Notes under the pieces: generated by a model
Database searches by the model: none
What the model was told of the DNA's origin: nothing
Seen by the model: the letters and a program-made list of their open reading frames with translations, nothing else
In this document: in pieces, positions 1 through 12,880 of the stretch
Layout of the letters: every line of letters begins with the position of its first letter
Position numbering within the stretch: the first letter of the stretch is position 1
Position numbers and translations under genes: made by a program
Assembly (NCBI RefSeq): GCF_000764305.2
Contig: NW_025933076.1
Location: forward strand, 158,484 to 222,483
DNA from: Hyalella azteca
Taxonomy: Eukaryota > Arthropoda > Malacostraca > Amphipoda > Hyalellidae
Reading direction: 5' to 3'
DNA: 64,000 nt

Positions 1-1811
1 CTTTATAGTCTTGAATTGCTTGCTTCCTTTAATTCAATCAAGAAATTAGCGCGTAATTAATTCCACCCTCAAGCAATTAGTGCGTAATTGCTTCAATAAT
101 TTCGAGATATTAAGTGCTCGGTAAGATCACAAGAGCGTCAATTTCGGTCGCATGGCAAGGTCTTCAAAGCAACGAACGAAGCACCACAATCACGGCCTTC
201 TGAGGAGCAGCGTTGGTAGATCTTTGAGTTATAAGCTGAGATTTCGCTTGAGCGAGTTTAAGTTCATACCTCATTAAAAATTATTTCTGAATGTTCTATG
301 TACTTATTATGGTGGATGATTGGTGGAAAATAAAATGTCTTCGTTTTATGTGGTGAAATTTCTAAGTCTTTAATTATTCGCCAGAAATTAGGCTCTGAAA
401 AATGTATCAATTATTTTGTGGGTTAGTAAAAAAATACATCGAATTTTAGCATTTCCCTCAGTTAAAATACACTTCAGTCCAAGTGAATGGAATTCTAAAA
501 ATAGCGAGAATTTCATTTCAGATCCTTGCTTAGTTTGAATTAATATCAAGCTCATCGTGATTGGAGCAGTGAGTCGTTGGTTCGAGCCCGATCAAGCCTC
601 AAAATTATTCTGCACTCTCGCTTGTGGGCGACGTTTGCTGCGTGGCCGTGGACGACGTATCCTTAACTAATTCCTAAATCTCGGAATGAACACATTCTAC
701 CATGAAACTAATTAAAGTTAACTATTCATTAAAATCGAACGCATTACTCATAATTTGACTGGTAAAGTTTTGCATGTTCAAACGAAAGAAGCTTTGCGTC
801 TCACCGGCGCAATTACTCGCAGCGTCTCAACTTGCTCCAAATTTAGTTCCTAACTTTTTAATGTGTCGGGAAACCTCGTAATTCCTTATTAACTCCGATA
901 CAAGGGCTTCATTCTCAAATATTATTCGAGAAATCTTAGTTACTGCCTGGCCGTAAATTCAGGTTAAGCTTTTGTGTCTAAAAGTTCAGTCTGAATTGGA
1001 ACGAGAATAGCCTCTTGAACATTTGGAATTATGTGATAAAGTTAGGCTGCAAGTTTAGGCGCATTTGCTTGAATACATTCCAGGATATTTGAATGCATTA
1101 GACAAACTAATTAGTTACTATGCGCCTTGCGTTTTCCTTACTAAATTATTATATCTGATTAAATGATGTTTTGATTATCACTTGGTGAGGGCTCCAATAA
1201 ATTGAATATATATCACAGATGAAAATGCAATATTTAATTCTGCTATCATATGAAATTAGACTTGAAAATCGAGCTTAAACGTCGTTAATTTGTACTCAAG
1301 ATTACTGCATGGCACAAGTCGTCCATAGATGATAATCAATTCATGTGTGTGACGAACTAGTCTTAAATTCCGAATAGCCAATTGCGTCACCTCAAAAGTT
1401 CGGATGGTCTTAATTGCCACGTCCACCAGTGACCGGAAATTAAATGCAACTTCCCTATTGGTTTGATTGGCATGAGCTTGGACTGAACGGATAGATAACC
1501 CAAACAAGAAGCTTAATTCAATGTATTAATAATAAACAGCAAATTGAATCAAAACAAATCAAAACTAACGATTTTACAGAGATGCGACATAATTCCTAAG
1601 CGAATTAACAAATGGAATTCGGACAGAGCTAAAATGCGCGGAGAGCAAAAGGCGAGGAGAGAGCTAATGCATGGAGGTCTGAGAATAACGCACGATCCTA
1701 CAACAGAAAAACCAAAGTAAATACCTACACATGACAAATTATAATCACACATATCACGATATTTCACCAAGTAATCAAATTAAAATTCCACCACTATCGC
1801 ACGCAACTCAC
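1..1811. other. Non-coding AT-rich stretch
   Basis: I see no supportable exon or repeat array here. A motif near 581-591 resembles the internal B box of a polymerase III promoter, but no cloverleaf can be drawn around it. The stretch reads as intron or intergenic DNA, possibly intron of the minus-strand gene whose exon follows. Confidence 0.5.
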
Positions 1812-1941
1812 CCTGGCGTCTGAGTCAAAATCCACAAGAAAGGAACCAGTGTCAGTTTGTAAGTCGGGATCGGCATCGTATCTGACAGCTGTAACCAATT
1901 CAACGTCCACATCAGAGCCGGTCCTGCTTAATATTTGCGGT
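1812..1941 (-). CDS. Internal exon of an unrecognised minus-strand gene
   Basis: This 130-nt block has a consensus acceptor on its upstream side (pyrimidine-rich, ending CTGTCAG at 1948-1942) and a perfect donor GTGAGT on its downstream side (1811-1806). One frame is fully open. It begins with the third base of a split codon, gives 43 residues and ends in phase 0. The peptide is acidic and ordered-looking (GSDVDVELVTAVRYDADPD, then a stretch ending VDFDSDAR), which is unlike translated AT-rich intron. I do not recognise the domain. No start or stop codon is involved, so this should be an internal exon of a gene running right to left. Its partner exons were not identified with certainty. The two minus-strand exon-like blocks near 36-37 kb belong to a different gene, because the one at 36566 ends in a stop. 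RNA evidence or a homologous protein would be needed to name it. Confidence 0.6.
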
Positions 1942-4098
1942 CTGACAGATAGTAGTGGGAAATTTGCAACAACACTTCATTGCAATGTAAAAGTTGATAT
2001 ATAAAAGAAAAATCTTGAATGATTATATATAATAATATATTTCAGCAGTGTAGCACGATGGTGAAGTTAATCGAGAAAATACATACATTCTAAGTTTAAC
2101 TAAATTTTTATATTCACAAGATTAGAAGGAGTAGCATGAAGAGAAAGTTTCATGCTACTCACCAGAGACGAAGGTAATTCATTCTCGTTGAATTAGCATT
2201 AAGTTACGCATGAATTTCTCAGCACCCGCTCCCGTTGCATTTAAGATTCAATAGAAAAATTTACCTAAAATTAATTTGTAGTTCAGCTGGAATGCTGAAA
2301 GAACAAACCTAATGTAATTTTTAAATGAATTTAGCGCAATTTCGATTAAATCTTACTTTACATCATTCATAGTAACATTCACTTTACCATTAAGGCGTTC
2401 CTTGAAATTTGTCAGCGTTGCTTTCCTAATTTTAGAGCTTCCCTCACCGAGCCACGCGTTGCCGAAATCTCGAGTTCTTACTTTCATTTTTCACCGTTGC
2501 GCCGCACTGGCAAGTTTGGCAATTTCTGTCTGGACGGAAGCTTAAATTAGCCACTGGCTCAAGTCATTTGTTAACTGCGCGTTCTTGCGAACATTTGAGC
2601 TGGCGTTTGGGGTTTGGTTTTGTTAGCTCCATAGCTAGGTTAGAATAAGTTGAGAAACGAGTTGAGTTATTATTAAAAAAATAATAAAATTCTATTAAAA
2701 TCCTACTGATTATCAAACAGATCTTATCTAAACGGTCCCAATTATCTTCACTTTTTAGTTGTCTCAGTTGTCAATAACTAGTGGGTGCTTCCATCAGTAG
2801 CTGGTAGCATAGCGATATTTATTGTTCATCATTAATTTATATGAGTTACAGTAAATGTAAATCCGCTTGTTTCCGTTCCATTGTTCTCTGCCCACAATCA
2901 CCCGTGATTTCACAAGCAAAGATGGCAGTTAGGCCGCCTAGAATTTTGAAATATGTTAGCGAATGTTTCGAGAAGTTCCGAGATTAGTGTATTAATATTA
3001 CGGTGCTATAGGATGCATGCAATGAGAGTGAGACTCATCTTCTTGCATGGCAACAAGCTCCTTATTACAATTTATCTGTGAGTAAGATGCGGCCAAATTT
3101 CGGCTGCTGAATTTACAGTTTATTTTCATGTGCGAAAAATGAAAGTCTATGCGGTTGAGGCTCGTGATCCTCAGGCTAAATTACATAAACGAGGCCTGAA
3201 ATGCCTCAATTGTAACGCAGCAATAAGCGCAGGTGCTCTGAGCCTTGGATGATGTGATGTAAGATCGACCGCAAGACACTTAAGATGATGTATCTCGGTG
3301 CACTCAAGTTAGTTGAGTTTCTTTCACCTTTCTTTATTATTCACTTGGGCTTGAAATAAAGTATGTTGGCTGCATCGTATTTCTTACGCAGTGGTGATTG
3401 TGGTCTGAACTTTTTCTAAGGAACAAATCGAAAAGTTTGCGCGAGTTTCTACCAGACAGCCCAGTGGAAAACTCTAGAGGGACCAATCAAGAGAGCTCTT
3501 GTTTGGCTGCCGTTCTCAACAACACGCAAGAATTTCGAAAAGAGGCGAAGGCTTCAGAAAATTCAGGCCTGTGTTAGCATGGAACTTTCAAGAGCAGCCT
3601 ACAGTGATCAATCAAAACGTACCACACCGGCAAAATTATCATTATTAACTTATAATCGAAAATTAATAGGAAAAGTTAACTGAAATTAAGAAGAAAAATG
3701 TTAGAAAAAATAGAAACGTTGAGAAATTATTTTTGTTTTTGGAATATTTTATTTATTAAAAGTGGAATACAATTTAGTAGATAATGAATGCCTATTTGGA
3801 AATTCTCTCCCAGGAAATAATTGAAACGCGTTTTCGTGAATGCAAAACGGTTTCTTAAAACGAAATCCATGTACAAAAAAAAGACAAAATTAGCCAGTAA
3901 TTATTGTTATATCAGATCTCTCTATGCAATCTCTATACGAGGCTTTTCATCGGTATATTCTAGGGGTATTATCATTGCTTTTTTAATCTTAGTCGAAGTT
4001 TATCTGCTTATGGGCATTCACTTGGATGTCTCTATTATTTTATAAATGTTTTTCTTTTTTTCTTTTGAATAGTAACTAGAGCTCCTTTGTGAATAAAA

Positions 4099-4125
4099 AT
4101 CAATCAATCAATCAATCAATCAATC
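4099..4125. repeat. (AATC)n microsatellite
   Basis: About six copies of AATC follow directly after GTGAATAAAA. A polyadenylation-like hexamer followed by a simple tandem tail is the usual look of the 3' end of a retroposed element, so the sequence just upstream may be an old retroposon. No element body is recognised. Confidence 0.85.
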
Positions 4126-4275
4126 CAGTCTCTTGATCACGAAACGCCGTCTCCAACCCATTATCTCACGTCCAAATTTACTTTTTCAGAAAGTCCCAAT
4201 TTTTCTCAATTTAGAATCTATTAATTATTTCATTAACACAATTAGTGGCCGCTCATAAGCCTTCTACCATTGACC

Positions 4276-4334
4276 AGAAATTCGACCCAAACTCTTGTTA
4301 CATACTCTTACATACATACTTGGGTCGAATTTCT
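4276..4334. repeat. Perfect 15-bp inverted repeat
   Basis: The arms AGAAATTCGACCCAA (4276-4290) and TTGGGTCGAATTTCT (4320-4334) are exact reverse complements separated by 29 bp of ACATACT-type repeats. A third partial copy of the left arm follows near 4355-4368. It could fold as a hairpin or be a remnant of a small foldback element. Confidence 0.8.
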
Positions 4335-5988
4335 TTGTTACATACTCTTGTTAAATTCGACCCAAACTGTTACTTAAAATTAACCTTCAGGATCTAGAAA
4401 CTCGACCCTCTTGTTTATTACAATGGGAGGAGACCAGATGCTTTGTTCAGGCGTTACGATGCTCTCATTCGTGTTGAAATGTTTCTGTCAACCATATTTA
4501 TAGATACTTTGATGATGAAAGTTTGTCCATTTCAGTGCCATCAACCCTATCCTGTACAACGCGCTGTCAGTCAAGTTCCGACGAGCCTTCAAGAAAATGT
4601 TGTGCTGCGGTGAGTCCAACGATGTTGTTTGTTTATTGCATGGCAATGTTTTATATATTTTGAGGCATTGGCCGTCACCATCTGCAATTGAATTTTTCAT
4701 GTTTTATTTCAATCTAATATAGTTCATGAACAGTAAATTTAGAATATTATTATCATTTTTATTCTAAGTTGCATAGAAACTAAGCATAGTTTTGGCCACT
4801 TGTATTAAACATGATATGATTATTTGGAAGAAATATGACTTGACAAGCAAAGTAAGATACAAAGCATGTAGAATACGGGATAGTATCACCGAATATGGGA
4901 TAGTATCGTCGCTGTTGTTTGACTATGTTGCAGTGTTCGAGTTATTCATGTTATATCGTCCATAGTTCATACAGTAAACACGTCCGCGTAGCAGAATACA
5001 GGACCGTCACAGTGCAGGTCGACACAGGATGCGTTCTTCATTGAACTTATACACAGTCATGCCGACATCCCTCATTTAATTCAGGCCTACAACATCGTTC
5101 CTGTATAAAATCATAACAGTGATCCCGCTCATACACAGCCTACAGCATAATGCCTGATTTACATCGATTGTTTAAAGCAATTTTTATTTCATTTCTTTTA
5201 CTATCGATAAACAATGTTAATGGAATTTACGAAATATCACAGCATCGTATTGATCATCCCTTAAAATTACAAGCGTAAAATGTTACATCTACCACGAACC
5301 GAGTGAGAGATGTCTCAAAATTTCCGTAAGAAATTTCATCTCCTTCCTAAATTTTCTGAACTTTTTTTTGACATCCTTCAACTTGCTACAAGTATTATAA
5401 ATGAAAAAATTGTCATATCCTTTCTTATATTTATTACATATCATACGTCGATTTATTAGCATTGTATACCTGGCGCTGTAGAATGCAGCGTCGTGCGCCT
5501 GCGCAATACAGCGGCGTGTGCAGGCGCTTAATTAAGGCGGTCTGGTCGAGTGTATTTGTTGGCAATGAGTTTGTAGCAACTAGATGAACCGGAAGTTGGA
5601 GGCTGGTTAAGTTAAGGTGCAATTGCAATAATTAATTGTCAACAAGATATAATGATCTATGACTTGACTATGTATATTCGAATCGAAGTTATGTAAGACA
5701 AGAGATTTAGATTCAGAAAACGTCTAAATATTAAAGTAAGGAAAGGCTTATTAATGTTAAAACTTTATGTTGCAGTAGAAATGGAAATGTTTTGTGTGCA
5801 AATTATGTTCATGCACCGGGCTTAAAACCGATAATTCCAATGGTAGTGCATGTCAATGCTGAACAACGCGAAATCCTAGAAAGAAATCCTGCATATATAA
5901 TCCTATAATCCTATGATAATAGCTATCGTAATATCATAACCGTCCGTTTGTAATCAGAATAATATACGTTAAAAATTACTTTTTAAAG

Positions 5989-7098
5989 ACAACACTTCCA
6001 AAGAATCCAGTATCTCCAATCAATGAATTTCTCATCTAATTTTCAAAAATTAAAAAAATGTATTTTTCAATTTTTTTAATATATATATAAATTTCTCTAT
6101 TATATAAATTTTTTTGTCAAAATTATTTATTCTGTTAATTGATTTATGCATTGCCTCTGACTTCACACAAGTGTGCGAAATTTCAGATCAATTAGACAGG
6201 TAAAAGTGTGTCAAATATCAGTTATAAGATTTGTAGCTGACAAAATTATTTTTTAAAATTTTTTAATATTGCAAAATTTTTTTTTTAATTTTTAAAATCA
6301 CTTATTTTGACATTTGATTCATGAATTGTCTTCAACTTTAAACAAGTGTGCAAAATTTCAGATCGATAGGATAAGTAGAAGTGTGTTAAATTTCGGTTAC
6401 AAGATTTGTAGCAGACAGACAAACAAGCAAACAAACAGACAAGAAGTGAAGTTGAAGAGAAGTGTTGTAATAAGGTAATGGCAAGCTAATTTTTGCGCAG
6501 GGCTACGTTAAAAATTCATAACTAATAAGGGATTGAATTTCAAAATTTAATACTAATGTTACTCAAACAAAGCAAATGGCTAAGTAACGTTGTCAATTTT
6601 TTTTATTACAACACTTCTCTTTAACTTCACTTCTTGTTTGTTTGTTTGTCTGTCTGTCTGTCTGTCTGCTACAAATTTTGTAATCAAAATTTAACACACT
6701 TCTACTTATCCTATCGATCTGAAATTTTGCACACTTGTGTAAAGTTGGAGACAATGCATGAATCAAATGTCAAAATAAATAATTTTAAAAATTAAAAAAA
6801 TGTTTTTTTCAATATTTAAAGAATTGAAAAAAATAATTTTTGTCAGCTACAAATCTTATAACTGATATTTGACACACTTATACCTGTCTAATTGATCTGA
6901 AATTTTGCACACTTGTGCGAAGTCAGAGGTAATGCATGAATAAATTAATAGAATAAATAATTTTGAAAAAAATTAATATATTAAAAAAATTTATATATGA
7001 AAAAATTGAAAAATAATTTTCTTAATATTCAAAAATTAAATGAGAAATTCATTGTACATCTGTAAGATTGGAGACACTGGATTCTTTGGAAGTGTTGT
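5989..7098. mobile_element. Large foldback element (about 0.49 kb arms)
   Basis: The left arm (5989-6472) and right arm (6604-7098) are inverted copies around a unique spacer of about 130 bp. The outer ends are ACAACACTTCCAAAG at 5989 and its complement ending at 7098. The inner ends carry the same ACAACACTTC motif, so each arm is itself bounded by the same terminal sequence. Each arm holds two related units of roughly 180 bp, each containing a block like CAAAATTTCAGATCGAT followed by AAGTGTGT and AAGATTTGTAGC. A TTTG/TCTG microsatellite lies near the inner end of each arm. There is no coding sequence, so it would be non-autonomous. Target duplications are not obvious. A foldback or MITE-type element, or two head-to-head copies of a shorter element, would both fit. 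Confidence 0.85.
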
Positions 7099-8083
7099 AT
7101 GCATTGTATGTATTCATTGTATGCAGCAAATTATTGTATTATTCATATTATTTTGATTATTATTGTCGAATTTTCATTGTTTGATCGGATTATTGAATTA
7201 AGTTATAAGGAAATTCAATAAATCATTGCATGGCAAATATAAATCGTGGCTCTCAGTGATGTTGTAGTATGATTATATTGTTGGGGATAAAGCTACTTAA
7301 AACATTAACATGAAGAACGGGTTAACAGCAAGAAATGATGTATAAGACTAATTCCTCAGTGAGTAATTACTCACAGAGTAATTAGACGATAAACAAGGCT
7401 TTTGTATGAATTTCTATCTCAAGTGCCTCATTGACAAAGAAACAGTTCGATTTAGATGTTAATGAACATTTATATTTTTCGGATCAGAAATAAACGGGTA
7501 ATTTCCATCATAAAATCGAACTTTTTAATTAATCGTAACAGAACTAAATCATAATTCTACCGCTCTAGAATCAAAACTCTGCACGATCTGCCGGCAGAAT
7601 TGCCAAGTAAGACTGAGCTGAATTTCTGCTGCGAGTTGCGCGTAGTTTTCAGTCGAGCGCACGACGACTTTACCTGCACTTTGTTACGATGCATAGCAGG
7701 AGGAAATTTGTTAAATTACTTCTAAGAAGCATTTCTCTAATATGGCATTCGCAGCGCTTCTATTTGTCCATCCTAGGAAGTCTCCTTCAGTGATCGTGTT
7801 GCATTGACAATCACTCAACGATGCAAATATTGTCCTTCTGGCAATCGAGCAGGTTTTGGCATTATGGTCTAGTCACTGAATCCCATATTTCTCTCAATAA
7901 TCAATCAAATTAAGCCACAACATTCGATTCACATCTCTTCCAAAATAATGCTATTAATATGGTCATTGAGCTGAATTACTTCGATAAACGTTGCATTGGT
8001 CAAAATAATTAATCAAGCCGAAAACGTGGATCTACTATTCACCTAAAAGGGGAACAACTTTTTTAAATTTGTTTGCAACTACT
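7099..8083. other. Non-coding stretch
   Basis: No gene was seen. A perfect 16-bp palindrome, GTGAGTAATTACTCAC, lies at 7359-7374. The rest is AT-rich and featureless to the eye. Confidence 0.5.
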
Positions 8084-8400
8084 GAATCTGCTCGACAGCC
8101 TCGTGTTCACCGAAACTGCTGAAACGGTCGTACAATCGCTGAATCTGCTCGACAGCTTTATGATTGTTGAATTTGCTCGAAAGCTTTATGATTGTTGAAT
8201 CTGCTCGACAGCTTCGTAACCGCTGAATCTCCTCGGTAACTATACGACTGCTGAATCTGCTCGACAGTCTCATGATAGATGAATTTGATTGTAAGTTTAT
8301 GATCGCTGAATCTGCTGGGCAGTCTCATGTTTGATGAATCTTTTCTAACGTCTTTTGGTACTTGAATCTGCTCGACAGTCATTTGATCAACGAATCTCCC
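8084..8400. repeat. 28-bp degenerate minisatellite
   Basis: About eleven units start with variants of GAATCTGCTCGACAGCTT and are spaced 28 bp apart, with one 27-bp unit. Divergence between units is considerable, especially at both ends of the array. The minus-strand open frames across it (8079-8273 and 8158-8454, with recurring AVEQIQ) are translations of the repeat and not a gene. Confidence 0.85.
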
Positions 8401-11400
8401 AATTTGAATCGGTCCAGTTTTATGGTGCAATAGTCCAATCGAAATCATACCCAATTGCTGGTTCAGCGTGACCGTTTAAAGACGCTTACGTTATCGTCAG
8501 CACGAAGATCATACAAAGAAAATCATCAGATGGTCACAAACGACCCGCTGGCACAGCAACGGAAACTTTCTTCACTCAGTATCATTAAAATGATGCTCGG
8601 TCATCAAAGATGCCCTTGAAAATCTCTAAAATTTCCGAATAAAAAAAAAACAGTATTTGAAAAGTAAAAGATACTAGATGAATACATACTTTGATTCTTA
8701 CAGAAATTAGCAGGAGCAGTCTGTGTCACATAGGGCAAATGTTCAAATAAGTAAAAAAATTGTTCCATTCAAGAAATGGGCCCTAAGTTTCAAGGTGTTT
8801 AAAGTCACTGAAGCGGATGCGAACCTGCCTTGAAAGTTGTCTTTCCAGCAGACGTGAATTTTTTCTAACTCCTTCAGAACATCAAACGGCCGATTCAATT
8901 ATTTTGTTTTAGTCGACAAGAAAAGCATATTAACTCTAGGGGAAGTTCTAATTTTTTCCTCTGACATGATTTAGTCAGTCGTCATGTTGAACACCATCAA
9001 AAGCTTCTGCAGCGAACCTTTTGATAAATATTCATTGACATCTTACCGCTTCTTCAGCGTGACTCGATGTTGACTATCTTAGACTAAAAAAGTCGTTTCT
9101 TCGGGACAGCCTTTTCCTCGTGAGGATCGATAAAAAATACATCCGAACCAGGCATCAAAAGAAGTGATCCAAGACGCTGAGAGTCTTGTCAAGTTCGAAT
9201 CATTGGCTCTGGCACGTGAAAAATCAAAGGAATCTTTGTAAATGATGCCAGTGTGAACGTCTTGCTGGACATATCGGCCTTACACTGAAACTAGATCCAG
9301 GAAATGGAACACCAAGCGAGAAAAAAAATTACTTGTTGACTGATGGGTTAGAAAACACAGACTATCGACGTGTTTTTTCAGCCTTTCGGTTGTTTCGATG
9401 GACAAAGAATGGAGAGATCAAAGAAAAAAATTGCGCGGCCTCGAACGGAGCAATGCACGAGAATAGCGCCAGTTGTCGACTTTTACAGTTCGGTTAAATT
9501 AAGGCGATAATTAATTAGCTGCATTTTACGTGGCTGTAGTGAACCTTATGATCCATCCCATTGACTACAGATATTTATGGACGGAAAAATTGTATTCCCA
9601 TTAGAAAATAGCAATCAATTGAAAACTACGAGATGAATAGATACGTACGTATATATTCATTTCTCATGCGTATATAATAATATATTCCAACATATCGAAT
9701 TCATACACAATTCCGAGTTCCGAGGCCAAAAACTCGACCCCCCAAGATCCTCCTGATGAACTACGTAACCACGTAATTTCAATTAAATACCATGCTCAGT
9801 GTCAAATAACATATTCGACGTCCACGGAATTCTCCTTAGATAACTTTAACTGGGTTTCTGCTTATTTTTGAACACCTATTTGGAGGCCGTATGAATTCTT
9901 CAGTCATTGCATGGGTCTCACATGAAAGCGAAGACCATACACCTCAACCATAAAAGGGGTGACGAGTTTTCTGGGCATCTATTTATACACAGGGAAAAGC
10001 CTACAAATAAACGCATTGAAATTCCGTCTTTGATAAACGAACCATTTAGGCCACGTCTCACCCAGCACCCGACAGAAGATGACTCGGGAAATCTGTTTAT
10101 GATGCGACGATCACAGCCGCAGAAATTGCGGTGATAGGCAACATGCAGAGAGGTTTTATTACTGCGGTCGGGATGACAGAGCAATTGCGTTCCTTGACAG
10201 CAATAATATTGCCTCGTATACACAATATATTGCATGCTTGTTATTACTGATGCCTGACGCTGCCAGTGTCGCAGGGAATAAATGCACTGGGCTCACGAAT
10301 TTTTTGTTACTTTCTGCCCTATCTCTTCATCTGGCATGACATGTGCTGCCGTGCATGTGTGGATATTGCCCGCACAGTTCTGATCCCAACCCGCAAACCT
10401 CAATTCCCAGTGTTCTGCATCAACAAAGCGTGATGGGTCGCATGGACTGGCACAGATTTCTGTTAAGAACAAATGTGTTTCTCACCCATAGAAGCCGGGA
10501 GTAAATCACTTATAGATTACAACCCCTCATTTTTTTCATATCGCGACCGGGTACATATATAGTAGCTAAAACCCCACACAGAAGATTTAAAGATTAATTT
10601 ATCTCAACTTATTTGGTCCAAAAATACACTGAGTTGTATTGCGCTTTCGATTGAAATGCGATCAGTGCTAGCTAAAACACGATGATGAAATTCTTGATGT
10701 TCATTCATTTCCTCTCATGTTCATCCATTTTCGAAAGCTTTTTTAGGTGATGAAAACTGTGTTCGATACAAGTGTTAGAAAAATGTCCGGTGTCGATCTA
10801 AAGTCTCATTCTATTCATTATAATTATATTCTAAGATTAGATCGTCTGCAACTTAGACATAAAATTCAGTAGACGGAGCCCGTTGTTGTAAGTGGCAGGT
10901 ATATTGGCCTCCGATATATTGACTAAACACGAATTTAGAAATAGATAGTTATTGTGGCAATTGATTTCTTATTATTCTTAGGTTGTGGACGAAGTGGTAA
11001 AAAATTACAAATTGATTCTTATTTCCAACAGCAAACTATAAATTGAATCAATTTTGCGATTTAATGTTTGGAAGTTATAGTCAGCATTTAATTATCAGTG
11101 GATAGTGGCCACTATTAAAAACTGTCGTACCGTAAAGCAACAATAAGTTTTTACTTCGATATTTCAAAATAGATTATATCAAGTGAATAATATTTCCAAA
11201 TTCATATTGATGAGTAACGTATGAAGCCTTTTAAACTTGTGTGGCAACGAGCAACGCGTATTTTTTTAAGTTTCATAGCATTGATGCATGGTTCGACACG
11301 CAGCATTTAGAGTGGCGAATTCATGCGAGACAATTCATGTCGATCAGACATAAAGTAGAGAACTGATATCGAATAGAGCTAATCAATTATATTGATAGAT

Positions 11401-12799
11401 TCAGGTAGAGCTAACCAAAACTCCAGTGATAATTGAATTGATAACCCAGTGATAATATACATAACAATTAAGTGAAAATAGGATTAATAAGCAAGTGTTG
11501 TCATTAGGGATGGTCAATAAAATTTACAATCCCGATGGTTAATAATATAGTGTTGGGTATAACACTTTGAGTTAAAAACAAACTCGACACGCAATTTGAT
11601 AGAATTCATGAACGTTATGTGGTAATTGAAATTTTATTTCATTAATTATAATTCCGAAAACATAAAAGTAAATGATAGGATGAATGAAAATTATTGAAAC
11701 AAGTATTTTTAATAGTTAAATTAGTTTTTCTTGACTGAACAGCTGGCTCTCCTTTGTAATACTCCCAAAAGTTGTTCCCAGATTTTATTCCATATTCATT
11801 TTAATTCGAATAGAAGGCCTTTACCTGAGTGTTAAAGTATGATTACAATTTGCGAGAACAATCTTATAATTGGAGGGCTTTGAAAGACAGAACTTTTCCA
11901 GCAATTATTATGAACTTGTAAAAGGTCGAGGAATTTAAGGGCCTAAATTCGTGAGAGAAAGTTTCGAGTAAGTTTTCATACTTGAGCAAGGTCTGCCAGA
12001 ATATTCTGCATAAGTACGAACACGCGAGGTGTCGCATTTACATAGTTCATGGGCTATACAGGAATGTTTTTAGACGCTGAAAATAAACTAGAATTCTCTA
12101 ATTTTTTTAATTTTATATTTGAAGCTAGGAACTTCTGTACCTTGAGAGTAGAATCTATACATTTAATAATTATGTTGTTTCTCTAGACAACTCACGATGG
12201 TGCTTTAAAAATTACATCTTACCTTATCTGTCTGCATTACTTAGCGTAGCATTAGGTACCCATACAAAGAATGGTCAATAGGATAATTTGTGATATTGAC
12301 GAAAGTAAAATGTCATCTATTTAACTTTCTCTACTTTTAACATCGACAATAATGCGAGGTAAAACAATTATGCATATATTTTGATTCATATTATTATAAT
12401 GTTCTCACCGCAATACTATTAAATGCCCAAGCTTCATAATATCGAAATTCTAATCATACATTGCTCAGTCGCATTTGCTACAGTTAAACTTAAACTGCTT
12501 CCTTCTAAAAAATTACAAAAGTTTCATCTCTGATTCAAGTCAGGACCAAAAATTTTTAAACTTTTTCCACTATGTACTATATCTGTAATTTAACTCTTCT
12601 ATATATATCCTTCCTAAAGACCATACATTGGGCAGCCAATAACGATTATAGCGGCCAATCTAATAATATCTTGACCACAATTGACCATTCAGTTTTGAAA
12701 TGCCTATCACATTACGAGCCTTGCAATAAGTCCAGCAGCTATCTCAATCATATCGTCTGTTATGGAAAGCTCGGGTTCAGAAGACCAGATTGCTTGTGG
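8401..12799. other. Non-coding stretch, one possible exon
   Basis: No supported gene lies here. Overlapping open frames on both strands at 9907-10235 have no family resemblance. A minus-strand block at 10297-10459 has both splice signals and one open frame, and is discussed as a finding. The remainder is AT-rich intron or intergenic DNA. Confidence 0.45.
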
Positions 12800-12818
12800 A
12801 ATCACGTCACGAAAAATA

Positions 12819-12880
12819 CAAGAATCGGCAACAGGCCATGGGCCTATTTATTCAGTGCCGACATTTCTATTCTATTCTAT
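12819..12880 (+). repeat. Retroposon 3' tail with (TTCTA)n, copy 1
   Basis: The segment ACAGGCCATGGGCCTATTT, then TTCAGTGCCGAC, then TTCTA repeats, matches a second copy at 19302-19361. A conserved end followed by a short tandem tail is typical of non-LTR retrotransposon or SINE 3' ends. The body upstream is not recognised, and similarity between the two copies stops just before the shared block. The long open frame 12572-12940 runs through this element and is not counted as a gene. Confidence 0.6.

Larger units (their letters stand above)
1942..5988. other. Non-coding stretch with small repeats
   Basis: No recognisable gene lies here. The short open frames at 3821-4045, 4488-4700 and 5434-5628 lack splice sites or family resemblance. 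The stretch holds an AATC microsatellite and a perfect short hairpin, listed separately. At 5776-5917 there is an acceptor followed by an open frame, noted among the findings. Confidence 0.5.

Noticed and set aside
540..605. tRNA-like B box GGTTCGAGCCC at 581-591
   Set aside because: No matching acceptor stem or anticodon arm can be folded around it. At most it is an old tRNA-derived fragment.
8079..8454. Minus-strand frames with repeated AVEQIQ
   Set aside because: They are translations of the 28-bp minisatellite. Frame is kept only by chance over short runs because 28 is not divisible by three.
9907..10235. Overlapping open frames on both strands
   Set aside because: No family resemblance, no splice signals at their borders, and mutual overlap on opposite strands.
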